64,000 bases of DNA from positions 2,264,501 through 2,328,500 of the forward strand of contig NZ_LS483364.1 of the NCBI RefSeq assembly GCF_900475275.1, in the 5' to 3' direction. The notes beneath the pieces were generated by a model that was not told the DNA's origin, did not search any database, and saw nothing but the letters and a program-made list of their open reading frames with translations. Position numbers and translations under genes: made by a program. Position 1 is the stretch's first letter. Each line of letters opens with the position of its first letter. This stretch comes from Streptococcus sanguinis. Its GTDB lineage: Bacteria; Bacillota; Bacilli; Lactobacillales; Streptococcaceae. This document shows positions 8,413 to 17,033 of the stretch, one piece after another.

Positions 8413-8677
8413 TGATTTCTCCATTTACAGAGGAAAAGAAATGTTGCAAAAATGTTATTTTTCTCCTTCTCATGGACAAGAATTTTGTTACAAAACAATT
8501 ACGCACTAAATAAGCGGAAAATCGTGAAAAAGCTTATAAAATCTATGTTTTGTCTACTTGTTTTGCATATATTTTGTAACATTTTTATTAACAGAGTATG
8601 TTATTTATGTATCAATCCGGTTTTTCATTGCTTCAAATGAAATATTTGTTTAATATTATACTAGAAGGAGGGGTAAG

Positions 8678-9073
8678 ATGAAAAAATTATCTAAAATTTC
8701 TTTATTTTTATTACCACTAATTGCACTTTTCTTTTTAGCAGCTTGCGGAAATTCTGCGGATAAGAAGACTGAAGAAAGCTCAAGTTCCAGCTCAAGCGTA
8801 TCTTCTTCATCTAAAGCTAAGACAAGCTCTAGTAGCACATCTGAAGAAAGCGGCAGTGCCAAAGTCAACGTAAACGGCGGAGATGCTAGCGTTAATGTAA
8901 ATGGCGGAGACGAAAGCGGAGATGCTTCTGTTGAAACTAACGGAGACGGTAGTGCTAATGTACAAACTGACAACGCTGGTGTTAGCGTAAATGAAGATGG
9001 CGTTCATGTTCAAGGCGGCGGTGTTGATGTTAAGGTCGGTAGCGATGGATCTGTCAATATCCAAACACCTTAA
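8678..9073 (+). CDS. Small Ser-rich lipoprotein with Val-Asn-Gly repeats
   Basis: A 131-residue secreted lipoprotein. A lipoprotein signal peptide ends in LAAC at about residues 19-22, so Cys22 would be lipidated. A Ser/Thr-rich linker follows (about 30-58), then low-complexity repeats of the type VNVNGGD, VQTDNAG, VNEDGVHV and VKVGSDGSVNI, which look like short beta-strand repeats rich in Asp, Asn and Gly. SD AGAAGGAGGGG precedes the ATG and a strong terminator follows, so it is a single-gene unit. No known family or function was recognised. The acidic repeats could bind cations or act as a spacer at the cell surface. Confidence 0.85.
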   Translation: MKKLSKISLFLLPLIALFFLAACGNSADKKTEESSSSSSSVSSSSKAKTSSSSTSEESGSAKVNVNGGDASVNVNGGDESGDASVETNGDGSANVQTDNAGVSVNEDGVHVQGGGVDVKVGSDGSVNIQTP

Positions 9074-9105
9074 TTGAAAAATATATTTCGATTATTATAA
9101 ATAAT

Positions 9106-9131
9106 AAAAACCGAGTTTTGCTCGGTTTTTT
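9106..9131 (+). terminator. Intrinsic terminator after the Ser-rich lipoprotein
   Basis: AAAAACCGAG pairs with CTCGGTTTTT around the loop TTTTG, followed by further T residues. Confidence 0.9.
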
Positions 9132-9157
9132 GATTTTCTCCTGCGCATTTCAAAAAA

Positions 9158-9208
9158 ACTTGTAAAACATTAAAAAGACTTGTAAAAACTTATTTGCTAT
9201 GTTATACT
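9158..9208 (+). promoter_or_regulatory. Promoter with ACTTGTAAAA direct repeats upstream of the DeoR operon
   Basis: TTGTAA (9180-9185) and TATACT (9203-9208) are 17 bp apart. ACTTGTAAAA occurs at 9158-9167 and again at 9178-9187, exactly 20 bp apart, with the second copy covering the -35. Same-face direct repeats suit a regulator such as the DeoR protein encoded downstream. Confidence 0.6.
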
Positions 9209-9236
9209 CTATTTAGAAAAGCAAGGAGGGCCAAGT

Positions 9237-9983
9237 ATGTACCAAGAACAACGCTTAGCTGAAATCTTAGAGCTCTTGGCTGAGAAAAAACAGCTGTCTG
9301 CCAAGGATATGATTGAGCATTTTCAGGTTTCTAAAGATACTATTCGGCGAGATTTTTCGATTTTGAGCGAGCGTAGACTTGTGCAGCGCACCCACGGAGG
9401 TATTATCCCGCTAGACACTAGCCGGCAAATCCCCTCCTTTAACGACCGCATCAACCAACTAAATCAAGAAAAAAAGGCTATTGCCCAGAAGGCCCATGAC
9501 TTTCTCAAGCCGGGGCAGATTGCTTTCTTTGATGTCTCAACCATCGTTCTCCATCTGGCCCAGCGCATCAAGGAGCCTATGACAATCTACTCCCATTCTC
9601 TGGATAATGCAATCATGCTGAGCAGTCAGGACAAAGTGGACTTTCACCTCTTAGGCGGGAAATTTTATCCCAAAAACCGATTCTACTACGCGCTCAATGA
9701 AGCAGAGCTGCTGGAGCAAATTTCCTTTGACATTGCCTTTATCGGGGCAGCCAGTGTCTCTGATGGTCTAGTCAGCTTTGAAGACGAGGCTGATGCTCAC
9801 CTTAAAAAACTGGCTTTGAAACACGCCAAGACTAAGATTCTGCTGGCCGAACAAGACAAGTGGCAGAAAGAATCTAAGTACATCCTGGGTCCTGTCAGCG
9901 ACTTTGACTACTGGATTACGGACCAAGAGCCCAGCCCTGAAGTCCAAAAACTGCTTGGAGACAAGGTTAAAATAATTTATTAA
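9237..9983 (+). CDS. DeoR-family sugar-metabolism regulator
   Basis: A 248-residue regulator. The N-terminal winged helix (about 5-60) has the DeoR signature VSKDTIRRDFSILSERRLVQRTHGG. The C-terminal half is the DeoR sensor fold, related to ribose-5-phosphate isomerase, with FFDVSTIVLHLA, AFIGAASVSDG and KTKILLAEQDKW. Such proteins usually repress sugar-use operons and are released by a sugar phosphate. It heads a two-gene unit with a Cof-type phosphatase 32 bp downstream, which suggests that the phosphatase handles the same phosphosugar. SD AAGGAGGG precedes the ATG. The direct repeats over its promoter are candidate operators. Confidence 0.88.
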   Translation: MYQEQRLAEILELLAEKKQLSAKDMIEHFQVSKDTIRRDFSILSERRLVQRTHGGIIPLDTSRQIPSFNDRINQLNQEKKAIAQKAHDFLKPGQIAFFDVSTIVLHLAQRIKEPMTIYSHSLDNAIMLSSQDKVDFHLLGGKFYPKNRFYYALNEAELLEQISFDIAFIGAASVSDGLVSFEDEADAHLKKLALKHAKTKILLAEQDKWQKESKYILGPVSDFDYWITDQEPSPEVQKLLGDKVKIIY

Positions 9984-10015
9984 ATCGATCCATTAGACAC
10001 AAAGGAGGAAGAGCT

Positions 10016-10843
10016 ATGACAAACCAACCGATTCGCCTGATTATCAGCGACATTGACGGCACCATTTTGGATGACCAGCATCAAGTAGATCCTAAACTCA
10101 AGGACATGATTCCTCTGCTAAGCCGAGAAAAAATCCCTTTCGTTCTCGCTTCTGCTCGCTCTCCTCTAGGCATGGAGCCGATTGCCCGTGAGCTGGGACT
10201 GGGAGATAATCCGTTAGCCTGCTACAATGGCGCTCTGGTCATCAAGGGTGATCCGCAAGCTTACGAGACCATTATCGAGCACCCTTTGGACAAGAAAGAA
10301 ATCCGCACTTTTCTAGAGCTGGTCAAGGCTGAATTTCCTAGCGTGTCCATCAATCTCTATTCCGGTAAGGATTGGATTGCTGACCGTCTGGATAAGTGGG
10401 TGCAGATAGAGGCAGCTATTACAGGTGAGCGACCGATGATTCAGAATGTTCTTCTGCCAGTGCTGGATGTGCTAATCCCTATCCATAAGCTACTTCTTAT
10501 TGATGAAGCGCCTGTCATCCAGAAACTTCACGACTACCTACAGACCTTGGACTTTCCCAAGACGGCCTTCTATCTCTCTAAGGACAACTACATGGAAGTC
10601 ACGGCCAAGCATGTCTCCAAGGAGCAAGCCTTATACGAAATTGCCCAGCACTATCAAGTGCCTCTAGAGCAGGTTATGACAATCGGAGACAACTTCAATG
10701 ACCTTCCTATGCTCCGCCTGGCTGGACTTGGAGTCGCTATGGGCAATGCCCCCGAAGCAGTCAAAACCAAGGCAAAAGCCGTCACCAAAAGCAACAATGA
10801 GCACGGAGTTGCAGAAGCTGTAGAAAAGTATGTTTTGATATAA
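10016..10843 (+). CDS. Cof-type HAD-IIB sugar-phosphate phosphatase
   Basis: A 275-residue hydrolase of the Cof/YidA group. Motif I is SDIDGTILDD (nucleophile and acid-base Asp both present), motif II is LASAR, and motifs III/IV are the Lys before QALYEIA and IGDNFNDLPML. A C2B cap of about 100 residues lies between. Members dephosphorylate sugar phosphates, FMN or PLP, usually with broad specificity. SD AAGGAGGAAG precedes the ATG. It is co-transcribed with the DeoR regulator and ends at a strong hairpin. The exact substrate cannot be told from sequence. Confidence 0.88.
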   Translation: MTNQPIRLIISDIDGTILDDQHQVDPKLKDMIPLLSREKIPFVLASARSPLGMEPIARELGLGDNPLACYNGALVIKGDPQAYETIIEHPLDKKEIRTFLELVKAEFPSVSINLYSGKDWIADRLDKWVQIEAAITGERPMIQNVLLPVLDVLIPIHKLLLIDEAPVIQKLHDYLQTLDFPKTAFYLSKDNYMEVTAKHVSKEQALYEIAQHYQVPLEQVMTIGDNFNDLPMLRLAGLGVAMGNAPEAVKTKAKAVTKSNNEHGVAEAVEKYVLI

Positions 10844-10846
10844 CGC

Positions 10847-10875
10847 AAAAAATCTGCTCAAGGGCAGATTTTTTT
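10847..10875. terminator. Bidirectional terminator between Cof phosphatase and GNAT genes
   Basis: AAAAATCTGC and GCAGATTTTTT form the stem around a short loop, with A and T tracts on either side. It sits between two convergent genes. Confidence 0.88.
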
Positions 10876-11359
10876 ATTGATGATAATCATAAGCCAGGCG
10901 AGGACTGCCGTCAGCCACATAAATAATGCCGCACTCCCTAAAGCCGTAGTTCAGGACAGCAGCCTGCATAGGCTGATTGTCCGCATGGGTATCGATTCGC
11001 AAGTAGGGAATCTGCTGGCAGCAAAAATCAAAGACCTGATGAGATAGGCCTCTAACTTGGCCATTTGAAGCGATGCGGTGAATGGTGCCGTAAGGCTCCA
11101 CAAAATGCCAGGTTCCCTTTTCGATGAGCTGATAGGTCGGGTCTTCTCCAATGATAAAGGCAAAGGTGCCAACCGGCCGCCCTTCTTCCTCGACAACAAA
11201 GGAGTGGCCAGTCGCAATGTCATCCTCAATCAAGCTCGCGCTGGGATAGCCTCCATCCCACTGAGTCGGATTGCCTTGGTCTTTCATGAACTGACGAGCC
11301 ACATCATAAATCTCCATAATGGCTGGGATATCTTCTATTTGGGACAAACGAATTTTCAT
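10874..11359 (-). CDS. GNAT-family N-acetyltransferase
   Basis: A 161-residue acetyltransferase of the GNAT fold: the N-terminal strand MKIRLSQIEDIPAIMEIYD, a central GTFAFI strand and the acetyl-CoA-binding part around HRIASNGQVRGLSHQVFDF, where QVRGLS stands in for the usual Q/RxxGxG/A. The end, LRIDTHADNQPMQAAVLNYGF, is the typical acceptor-site region. AAAGGAGGAAAG fixes the start at ATG 11359, although the frame extends further upstream. The gene stands alone between the dlt terminator and a convergent phosphatase. Acceptor unknown; small amines, amino acids and protein N-termini are all possible. Confidence 0.82.
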   Translation of the reverse strand: MKIRLSQIEDIPAIMEIYDVARQFMKDQGNPTQWDGGYPSASLIEDDIATGHSFVVEEEGRPVGTFAFIIGEDPTYQLIEKGTWHFVEPYGTIHRIASNGQVRGLSHQVFDFCCQQIPYLRIDTHADNQPMQAAVLNYGFRECGIIYVADGSPRLAYDYHQ

Positions 11360-11373
11360 CTTTCCTCCTTTAT

Positions 11374-11405
11374 AAAAATAAGGCTGGAAAGTCCCAACCT
11401 TATTT
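11374..11405 (-). terminator. Terminator of the dlt operon
   Basis: On the minus strand AAATAAGG-TTGG pairs with CCAG-CCTTATTT and runs into TTTTT. The dltD stop codon is inside the stem. Confidence 0.85.
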
Positions 11406-12668
11406 GAATTCTTCTGGTTTGCCAGTATACTGAGACCATTCCTTGCTGAAGAAGCGGTCATTCATCTGGTAGTTTGGCGCCGGCTGTGGATTGGCTACAA
11501 AAGGATCAACCGCCTTGTCAAAGGCCAGCCAGCCATTCCAGCCCATATGAATAGTGTCCTGCATGAAGTAAGGCTTGTCGCCGTCCTTAGAAAAATCAGC
11601 AATGTTGGTAAAACCCTGACTTTCCAGCTGGTAGCGAATCTTGGCAACCGTCCGCTGGTACATTTCAGGACTGAGTCCTGTATACTCCATCCACTTAGAA
11701 TTGACCGGTGGAATGATGAAGATGACATTAGTCTTTGACTTGGCGAACTGGTCCAGAACCAGCTGCAAGTCGTTGTACTCAGGAGATTTTTCATAAGATT
11801 GCTTGGTTTGAAAACCTCTGAGCTTGGCAACCTTGCCGGCCAGACGGGTCTTGTAAAATTGATTGTCTATGCCGAATTGATTGTTATTGGTCTTCTTCTT
11901 GGCCTCTGCTGTAGCAATCTCTTCCAAAGCCTGATAGGAGAAGGTGTCTGGCAAATCAGCCATATAAGGCAAAATTCGCTGGTCATAATTTTCATTATTG
12001 AGGGCAGCAAAGTTGCTAAAAAAAGCATCTTGGCGCTCATTAAGATGAGCCATCATCTCAATATGGCGCTCTTCAAAGCTGCTCAGCTTTTTACCTTCCG
12101 ACAGCTTCTGGACGCTCTCTGCCATAGCAACATCTGGATAAAGCTGCAGGAGGCGCTGGGCTGCATATTGCGCCGCCGCATCTCCTTGCTGCTGAGACAG
12201 ATAAGCCGTCAGCTGATCACTGTTGAAGTACTGCTGAAAGGCCGAAGCATCATAGCCAGTCTTGGTAAACCACTGGGGCGACACTACATAGACCGCCGTT
12301 TGCCCCTCCAGCTCAGAGGACATCTGCTGCATACCAAAGTACTGATTAAATGATGCTGCCCCGCGCTGGCCTAGAAAATAAGGCCGATAGGAGCGGTTGT
12401 ATTTCTCGGCCAGCACTGCCGGATGCATGCTATCAAAGCGCAGCCATTCGCTAGAACCAAAGAAGGGAACAAAGCGCATCTTCTTATCGGTCAAGGCTGT
12501 CACCTTCTTGCTGCGGCTCTTGAAGTTTTCTGCTGTCAGGGTCACTGCCGAGCGCTTCTCTGCTTCTATATCATGCTTTTTATCAAGCGGATAGAAGAAA
12601 AAGAGCAGGGCAACCATGGCCATAGCGCAGAAAACAGGCCCCAGAATCAGCCAGAGTCGTTTAAGCAT
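11400..12668 (-). CDS. dltD: D-alanyl-lipoteichoic acid biosynthesis protein DltD
   Basis: A 422-residue protein with one N-terminal membrane anchor (about 7-27) and a large extracellular SGNH-hydrolase-like domain. The catalytic serine is in [12 protein letters not shown] near residue 73, and the Asp/His pair is in [10 protein letters not shown] near the C-terminus. DltD acts outside the membrane in the last step that loads D-alanine onto teichoic acid. Its start overlaps the end of dltC by 8 bases, so translation is coupled, and it is the last gene of the operon. D-alanylation lowers surface negative charge and protects against cationic peptides. Confidence 0.96.
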   Translation of the reverse strand: MLKRLWLILGPVFCAMAMVALLFFFYPLDKKHDIEAEKRSAVTLTAENFKSRSKKVTALTDKKMRFVPFFGSSEWLRFDSMHPAVLAEKYNRSYRPYFLGQRGAASFNQYFGMQQMSSELEGQTAVYVVSPQWFTKTGYDASAFQQYFNSDQLTAYLSQQQGDAAAQYAAQRLLQLYPDVAMAESVQKLSEGKKLSSFEERHIEMMAHLNERQDAFFSNFAALNNENYDQRILPYMADLPDTFSYQALEEIATAEAKKKTNNNQFGIDNQFYKTRLAGKVAKLRGFQTKQSYEKSPEYNDLQLVLDQFAKSKTNVIFIIPPVNSKWMEYTGLSPEMYQRTVAKIRYQLESQGFTNIADFSKDGDKPYFMQDTIHMGWNGWLAFDKAVDPFVANPQPAPNYQMNDRFFSKEWSQYTGKPEEFK

Positions 12669-12900
12669 TGCGAAGCTCCGTTACGCCTTCAACGATTTTA
12701 TTGGCTGTGTTCCAGTCATCGCGGCCAAACTCTGACACTGGCACGCGGATGTCAAAACGGTTTTCCAGCTCAACAATCAGCTCGACCGTTCCCATGCTGT
12801 CTAGGACACCAGCATCAAACAAATCCTCGTCCATCATATCTGACACATCTTCCATAAATAGTTCTTCAATAATTTCAATTACTTCTGCTTTTATATCCAT
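12661..12900 (-). CDS. dltC: D-alanine carrier protein DltC
   Basis: A 79-residue acyl-carrier-type protein. The phosphopantetheine attachment site is the Ser of [13 protein letters not shown] (about residue 35), in a typical acidic four-helix sequence. DltA loads D-alanine on the thiol arm and the DltB/DltD membrane complex receives it. Length matches the family. It lies 19 bp after dltB and overlaps dltD. Confidence 0.96.
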   Translation of the reverse strand: MDIKAEVIEIIEELFMEDVSDMMDEDLFDAGVLDSMGTVELIVELENRFDIRVPVSEFGRDDWNTANKIVEGVTELRNA

Positions 12901-12919
12901 TTTTCTTCCTCATTCATTT

Positions 12920-14164
12920 TTATTTTTTAAACCAAAGCTCATTTAAAAATCCAGAAAAGATTAAAAATGAGAACATAACCGCGTGAAAGGTCACCACAAT
13001 CCCCAAAGCTTGAGTCCATTTATTGTCTGGCAGAGGCGGAAGCCCCTTAGCCTTGCGCTCTTTGTTTAGCGTTTTCTTCTTGCGCAGCCAGGCATCATTG
13101 ACGACTAGCCCAGCTCCATGGAAGAGACCGTAGGCGATATAGTACCAAGTCACACCATGCCAGAAGCCCATAATCAGCATGTTAATCAGATAGGCCACAC
13201 TAGAGGTCGTGTTGCGGTTTTTAAAGACCTTATTGCGCATCAGGACCATGACCAGCCGCATAAAGACAAAATCACGGAACCAAAAGGACAGACTCATGTG
13301 CCAGCGATTCCAAAATTCTTTCAAATCGCGTGAGAGAAAAGGCTTATCAAAGTTGATAGGGCTCTTGATTCCCATAAGATTGGAAATAGCTAGCGCAAAC
13401 ATCGAATAACCGGCAAAGTCAAAGAAGAGATCCAGACCAAAGACATACATAACGCCCAGAGTTCCTAGATTAAAGAAACCGCCGGTATAGAGAGCGTAGG
13501 TCTTGACATGCCCCAGCAAGAGATGTCCAAAGATATGGGCTAGGATAAACTTATAAAGGAAACCTAGCATGATATACTTGACAGACTTCTCTAGCATATC
13601 CAGCAGCTCATCGCGCTCAGGAATGTTCAAATAGTCTTCATTGAAACGCTTGAAACGATCAATGGGCCCACTCGAAAAGGTCGGCATGAAGAGCAGGAAA
13701 CGCAGGAACTCCCAGAGTGTGAACTCTGTCAGAACCCCATCCCGCATCTCAATCATCATCCCTACCGAGCGAAAGGTCAGATAAGAAATCCCCAAAAAGC
13801 CAAAGAGAGACTGATGACCGCTGATTGCGGGCTCTACCTTAACAAGCACAAGCGGCAGAACCGCCAGCAAGGTATGCAGATAAAAGATCCACTTGCTGTC
13901 CCGCGACCGGCGATAGAGCTTGTATGAGTAAACCCAAACTATCTGCCAGATGACATAGCCTAACAAAGCACAAAGCTGCGCCAGACTGGGACCTGTCAGC
14001 ATCAGGACGATAAAGACCAAGCTGACCAAGGCTTCATAAAGGGGGAAGCGTTTCTTAAAGAAAAGTCCAACAAAGATTGGCAGAACTGCTAGAACGATAT
14101 AGACAAAGTAAACTGGATTGCCGTAGGGTTCCAAGTGAGGCAGCTGTTTTAAGAAATCCATCAT
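12920..14164 (-). CDS. dltB: D-alanyl transfer membrane O-acyltransferase DltB
   Basis: A 414-residue MBOAT-family protein with many membrane helices. The conserved catalytic-channel His lies in [19 protein letters not shown], preceded by the family motif [21 protein letters not shown]. DltB passes D-alanine from DltC-phosphopantetheine across the membrane. Its ATG overlaps the dltA stop (4-base overlap), so the two are translationally coupled. Length is normal. Confidence 0.96.
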   Translation of the reverse strand: MMDFLKQLPHLEPYGNPVYFVYIVLAVLPIFVGLFFKKRFPLYEALVSLVFIVLMLTGPSLAQLCALLGYVIWQIVWVYSYKLYRRSRDSKWIFYLHTLLAVLPLVLVKVEPAISGHQSLFGFLGISYLTFRSVGMMIEMRDGVLTEFTLWEFLRFLLFMPTFSSGPIDRFKRFNEDYLNIPERDELLDMLEKSVKYIMLGFLYKFILAHIFGHLLLGHVKTYALYTGGFFNLGTLGVMYVFGLDLFFDFAGYSMFALAISNLMGIKSPINFDKPFLSRDLKEFWNRWHMSLSFWFRDFVFMRLVMVLMRNKVFKNRNTTSSVAYLINMLIMGFWHGVTWYYIAYGLFHGAGLVVNDAWLRKKKTLNKERKAKGLPPLPDNKWTQALGIVVTFHAVMFSFLIFSGFLNELWFKK

Positions 14165-15711
14165 CGCTTATTGACCTCGCTAATCAGCCCCTTAATGTCA
14201 ATCTTGCCATTCGGGGTCAAAGGCAGGGTCTCTCGATAGAGGAACTTGGACGGCATCATGTAGGACATCATAATATCCTGCAGATCTTCCTTGATTGCCT
14301 TGGTAATATCAATTTCCCGCTCAAACTGCTCAGCCACACCGTCTTTGAGAATGACATAGGCCAGCAGATTTTGGACCTTGTGGTCCTTATTGTAGCGGGG
14401 CACAGCCACCGCAGACTCAACGTATTTCGATTTGTTCAGATTCTGAGACACATCCTCCAGCTCAATACGGAAACCATTAAACTTGATCTGGAAGTCCATC
14501 CGGCCGCCGTAAAGCAGCAGACCTTCATCTGTCATCGAGCCGACATCTCCTGTATGGTAGGCTGGCAGACCTTCAAATTCAAAGAAGGCCTCCGCTGTCT
14601 TCTCAGGATTATTCAGATAGCCTTTGGATACAGCTGGGCCGCAGACGATGATTTCTCCCTGCTGGCCATTCGGTACCTTCTGCCCTTCTTCGTCAATGAC
14701 AAAGGTCGGAGAGTCCGCCTTGGTATAGCCAATCGGCAGGCGCTTGCAATTTTGCAGCATCTCATCTGTCACTGCTACTGCAGACAGGGCCACTGTTGCC
14801 TCAGTCGGACCGTAAGCATTGATAATGCGAGCTTGAGGGAATCGATCGCGCAGCTTCTGAGCTGTCTTGACTGTCAACTCCTCGCCGTCAAAGTAGAAAT
14901 GCGTCAGCTGGGGCAGCTTCTGGCTGTTAAAGTCATCTGACAGCAAGGCCATATCCGCGAAGGAAGGCGTCGAAGTCCAGATAGCAATAGGCAGACTGAG
15001 AATCGTCTCAAACAGCTGCTTGAAATCCTGAGTCACTGCCGAAGGCAGGGCAAAAAGAGTCCCTCCCAAGGCTAAAGTCGGCGCCCAATACATGACCGAC
15101 AAATCAAAAGAATAAGGAGGCTGAGCCAACATTTGAGGACGCTCCGGAGTCGCAAACTCCTTATCCGTAATCATCCAATTCGTAAAGCTGAGCAAATTAT
15201 TGTGGGAAATCTGCACTCCCTTAGGTTTGCCAGTCGTTCCCGATGTGAAAATGATATAGTAGTTATCATCTCCCTGAACTGGATGGCTAAGCTCATAGGA
15301 TGCTCCCTCTCTGAAAGCTGTCTGAACTTGCTCCGCACTGAAAATAGGAGCTGCCACATCTGCCAGTGGAAAATCATTGATGGCAATAATCAAGCTTGGC
15401 TCAGCAACTTCCACAATCGCTGCCACGCGCTCCAAGGCTGAGTGGCTGTCGATAGGAATGTAGGCATGACCAGACTTGGTCAAGGCCACAAAAGTAGCCA
15501 GCATTTCGTATTCCTGACCGCCAAAGACCACAACCGGAGACTTGTCAGGAAGTCCCAAACGGTCAATCTGAGCCGCCAACGAATCGGAATCCTTCTTTAA
15601 ATCGCCATAAGTATGAACTTGACCTAAAATATCATAAACCGGAAAATCCGGCTGCACCTGAGCAAAATGCTCAATCGCTTCAATCATATCATGTATCACT
15701 TTATTTGACAT
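14161..15711 (-). CDS. dltA: D-alanine--D-alanyl carrier protein ligase DltA
   Basis: A 516-residue adenylate-forming enzyme that activates D-alanine with ATP and loads it on DltC in the cytoplasm. Visible motifs are the phosphate loop [10 protein letters not shown] (about 152-161), [33 protein letters not shown] and the C-terminal lysine in [10 protein letters not shown]. It starts 19 bp after dltX. The order dltX-A-B-C-D is the usual one in Firmicutes, and all five genes look intact. Confidence 0.97.
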   Translation of the reverse strand: MSNKVIHDMIEAIEHFAQVQPDFPVYDILGQVHTYGDLKKDSDSLAAQIDRLGLPDKSPVVVFGGQEYEMLATFVALTKSGHAYIPIDSHSALERVAAIVEVAEPSLIIAINDFPLADVAAPIFSAEQVQTAFREGASYELSHPVQGDDNYYIIFTSGTTGKPKGVQISHNNLLSFTNWMITDKEFATPERPQMLAQPPYSFDLSVMYWAPTLALGGTLFALPSAVTQDFKQLFETILSLPIAIWTSTPSFADMALLSDDFNSQKLPQLTHFYFDGEELTVKTAQKLRDRFPQARIINAYGPTEATVALSAVAVTDEMLQNCKRLPIGYTKADSPTFVIDEEGQKVPNGQQGEIIVCGPAVSKGYLNNPEKTAEAFFEFEGLPAYHTGDVGSMTDEGLLLYGGRMDFQIKFNGFRIELEDVSQNLNKSKYVESAVAVPRYNKDHKVQNLLAYVILKDGVAEQFEREIDITKAIKEDLQDIMMSYMMPSKFLYRETLPLTPNGKIDIKGLISEVNKR

Positions 15712-15730
15712 TGTTTCCTACTCTCTCACA

Positions 15731-15862
15731 TTAAAATTCATTATAGATAAAGCCGCCCTGACCCTGACCCAGGTAGCTAAAGAAATAAAGCAAGGCCAGA
15801 AAGATAACAAAATATAGTAGGGTTTGGCCTAAAAATTTATATAGGGTTTGATGTTTTTTCAT
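15731..15862 (-). CDS. dltX: DltX, small membrane protein of teichoic acid D-alanylation
   Basis: A 43-residue peptide with a basic, polar N-terminus (MKKHQTLYKFLGQ), one membrane helix (about 14-31) and a Gly-rich tail ending FIYNEF. This C-terminal motif is characteristic of DltX, which acts with DltB/DltD outside the membrane; the terminal residues are thought to shuttle D-alanine. It is the first gene of the operon, 19 bp before dltA, and is easily missed because of its size. A weak GAGAGA sequence serves as SD. Confidence 0.92.
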   Translation of the reverse strand: MKKHQTLYKFLGQTLLYFVIFLALLYFFSYLGQGQGGFIYNEF

Positions 15863-15896
15863 TGATCTCTCTTATATTTTTAGTTAGACTTACACC

Positions 15897-15926
15897 ATTT
15901 TACCATTTTATGGAAGATGTTTTCAA
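15897..15926 (-). promoter_or_regulatory. Promoter of the dlt operon
   Basis: On the minus strand TTGAAA (15921-15926) and TAAAAT (15897-15902) are 18 bp apart, about 35 bp before dltX. The -10 region is duplicated as two adjacent TAAAATGG units, so two overlapping registers are possible. Confidence 0.55.
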
Positions 15927-16043
15927 CACAAAAGCTAAGGAAGATGTAAAGTTCTTGTAAGGAAGAAAGGTACTTTGATGTGCCTTATAAACAGCCATTA
16001 AAAGACTTTTTCAAAAAATATATAAAAATTTTATATATTTTGC

Positions 16044-16080
16044 TTGACTTTTTTCCTAAGAGGTTGTAGACTATATATAG
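16044..16080 (+). promoter_or_regulatory. Promoter and possible PadR operator
   Basis: TTGACT (16044-16049) and TAGACT (16067-16072) are separated by 17 bp. The -10 runs into the palindrome CTATATATAG (16071-16080), and a similar ATTATATATAAAT follows. PadR proteins commonly bind AT-rich palindromes over their own promoter; autoregulation here is inferred. Confidence 0.6.
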
Positions 16081-16120
16081 AAAGATTATATATAAATATT
16101 TTACACAAGGAGGTGGTCCT

Positions 16121-16459
16121 ATGTCTTTCCCCACATCATCGGCTTTGATTGAATTTCTCATCTTAGCCATCCTTGAAAAAGACGATTCCTACGGTTATGA
16201 AATCAGCCAGACAATCAAGCTGATTGCCAATATCAAAGAATCAACACTTTACCCTATTCTGAAGAAGCTGGAGCAAAATGACTGCCTCACGACTTATTCG
16301 CAGGAGTACCAAGGACGAAAACGAAAATACTATTCACTCACTGCCTACGGGCATGAACATCTACTCACTCTAAAAGAAGAGTGGCAAACTTATACTACGA
16401 CCATCAGCGGTATCATAGAAGGGAGCATACGTCATGACAAGAACCGAGTATCTAGCTGA
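16121..16459 (+). CDS. PadR-family transcriptional regulator
   Basis: A 112-residue regulator with the PadR winged helix: LIEFLILAILEKDDSYGYEISQ, then KESTLYPILKKLEQNDCL and the wing GRKRKYYSLTAYG, followed by a short dimerisation helix. PadR proteins typically repress envelope-stress, lantibiotic or efflux operons. AAGGAGGTGG precedes the ATG. Its end overlaps the DUF1700 gene by 26 bases, and this three-gene arrangement is common in streptococci and bacilli. It most likely represses its own operon in response to cell-envelope damage; the signal is unknown. Confidence 0.88.
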   Translation: MSFPTSSALIEFLILAILEKDDSYGYEISQTIKLIANIKESTLYPILKKLEQNDCLTTYSQEYQGRKRKYYSLTAYGHEHLLTLKEEWQTYTTTISGIIEGSIRHDKNRVSS

Positions 16460-17033
16460 GCTAGAAAAATATCTAAAAAAACTGCCACGCAAGGACTATG
16501 AAGAAACTATGGATTACTTCACTGAGTACTTCGACGAGGTAGGCCCAGAGGGCGAGGCAGCCGCTATTGCTGATCTAGGCAGCCCTAAGGAAGCGGCCCA
16601 TGAGATTATGTTGAATCTTTTGGACAAAAAAGTCGAGGAAGATAATCAAGACAGCAGTTCATCAAAAAACACTAAGAACATCGTCCAGATTGCTATCCTA
16701 TCCATTTTGGCAGCACCCTTGGCTATTCCGCTCTTTATAGTAGCAGCACTTTTGATTATTATTTTCTTCCTCTTAATTTTTAACGTTATTATATTTATGG
16801 CTACGGGTGCCTTTGCCTTCTTTATTTTTGGCATCAGCCTGATCTGGGATACTCTAACCCTAGGACTGACGACATCTGTCCCAGCCCTCCTGTTCACCCT
16901 AGGTCTCAGTATCCTATCTCTGGGACTGTCAGGCATCTTCTACTCAGGCATTTCTCCTGTTGCTCAGTTTGGCAAGGCCGGCTTTGTCAAACTAGCTCAA
17001 CTTTTCGCAAAGAAAGGAGCACGTCATGGCTAA
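16434..17033 (+). CDS. DUF1700-family membrane protein
   Basis: A 199-residue protein. The N-terminal 65 residues are a soluble helical DUF1700 domain (EYLAELEKYLKKLPRKDYEE, ending LGSPKEAAHEIM). Three to four hydrophobic helices follow (about 80-180), then a basic tail. The family occurs between PadR and DUF4097 genes and is thought to act as a membrane sensor or scaffold in envelope stress; its biochemical role is not known. SD AGGGAGC lies inside padR. Overlaps at both ends (26 and 8 bases) show tight translational coupling. Confidence 0.85.
   Translation: MTRTEYLAELEKYLKKLPRKDYEETMDYFTEYFDEVGPEGEAAAIADLGSPKEAAHEIMLNLLDKKVEEDNQDSSSSKNTKNIVQIAILSILAAPLAIPLFIVAALLIIIFFLLIFNVIIFMATGAFAFFIFGISLIWDTLTLGLTTSVPALLFTLGLSILSLGLSGIFYSGISPVAQFGKAGFVKLAQLFAKKGARHG

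Noticed and set aside
14077..14940. Rightward 287-codon open frame overlapping dltB and dltA.
   Set aside because: Antisense to two clear, intact dlt genes, with no SD or family pattern.
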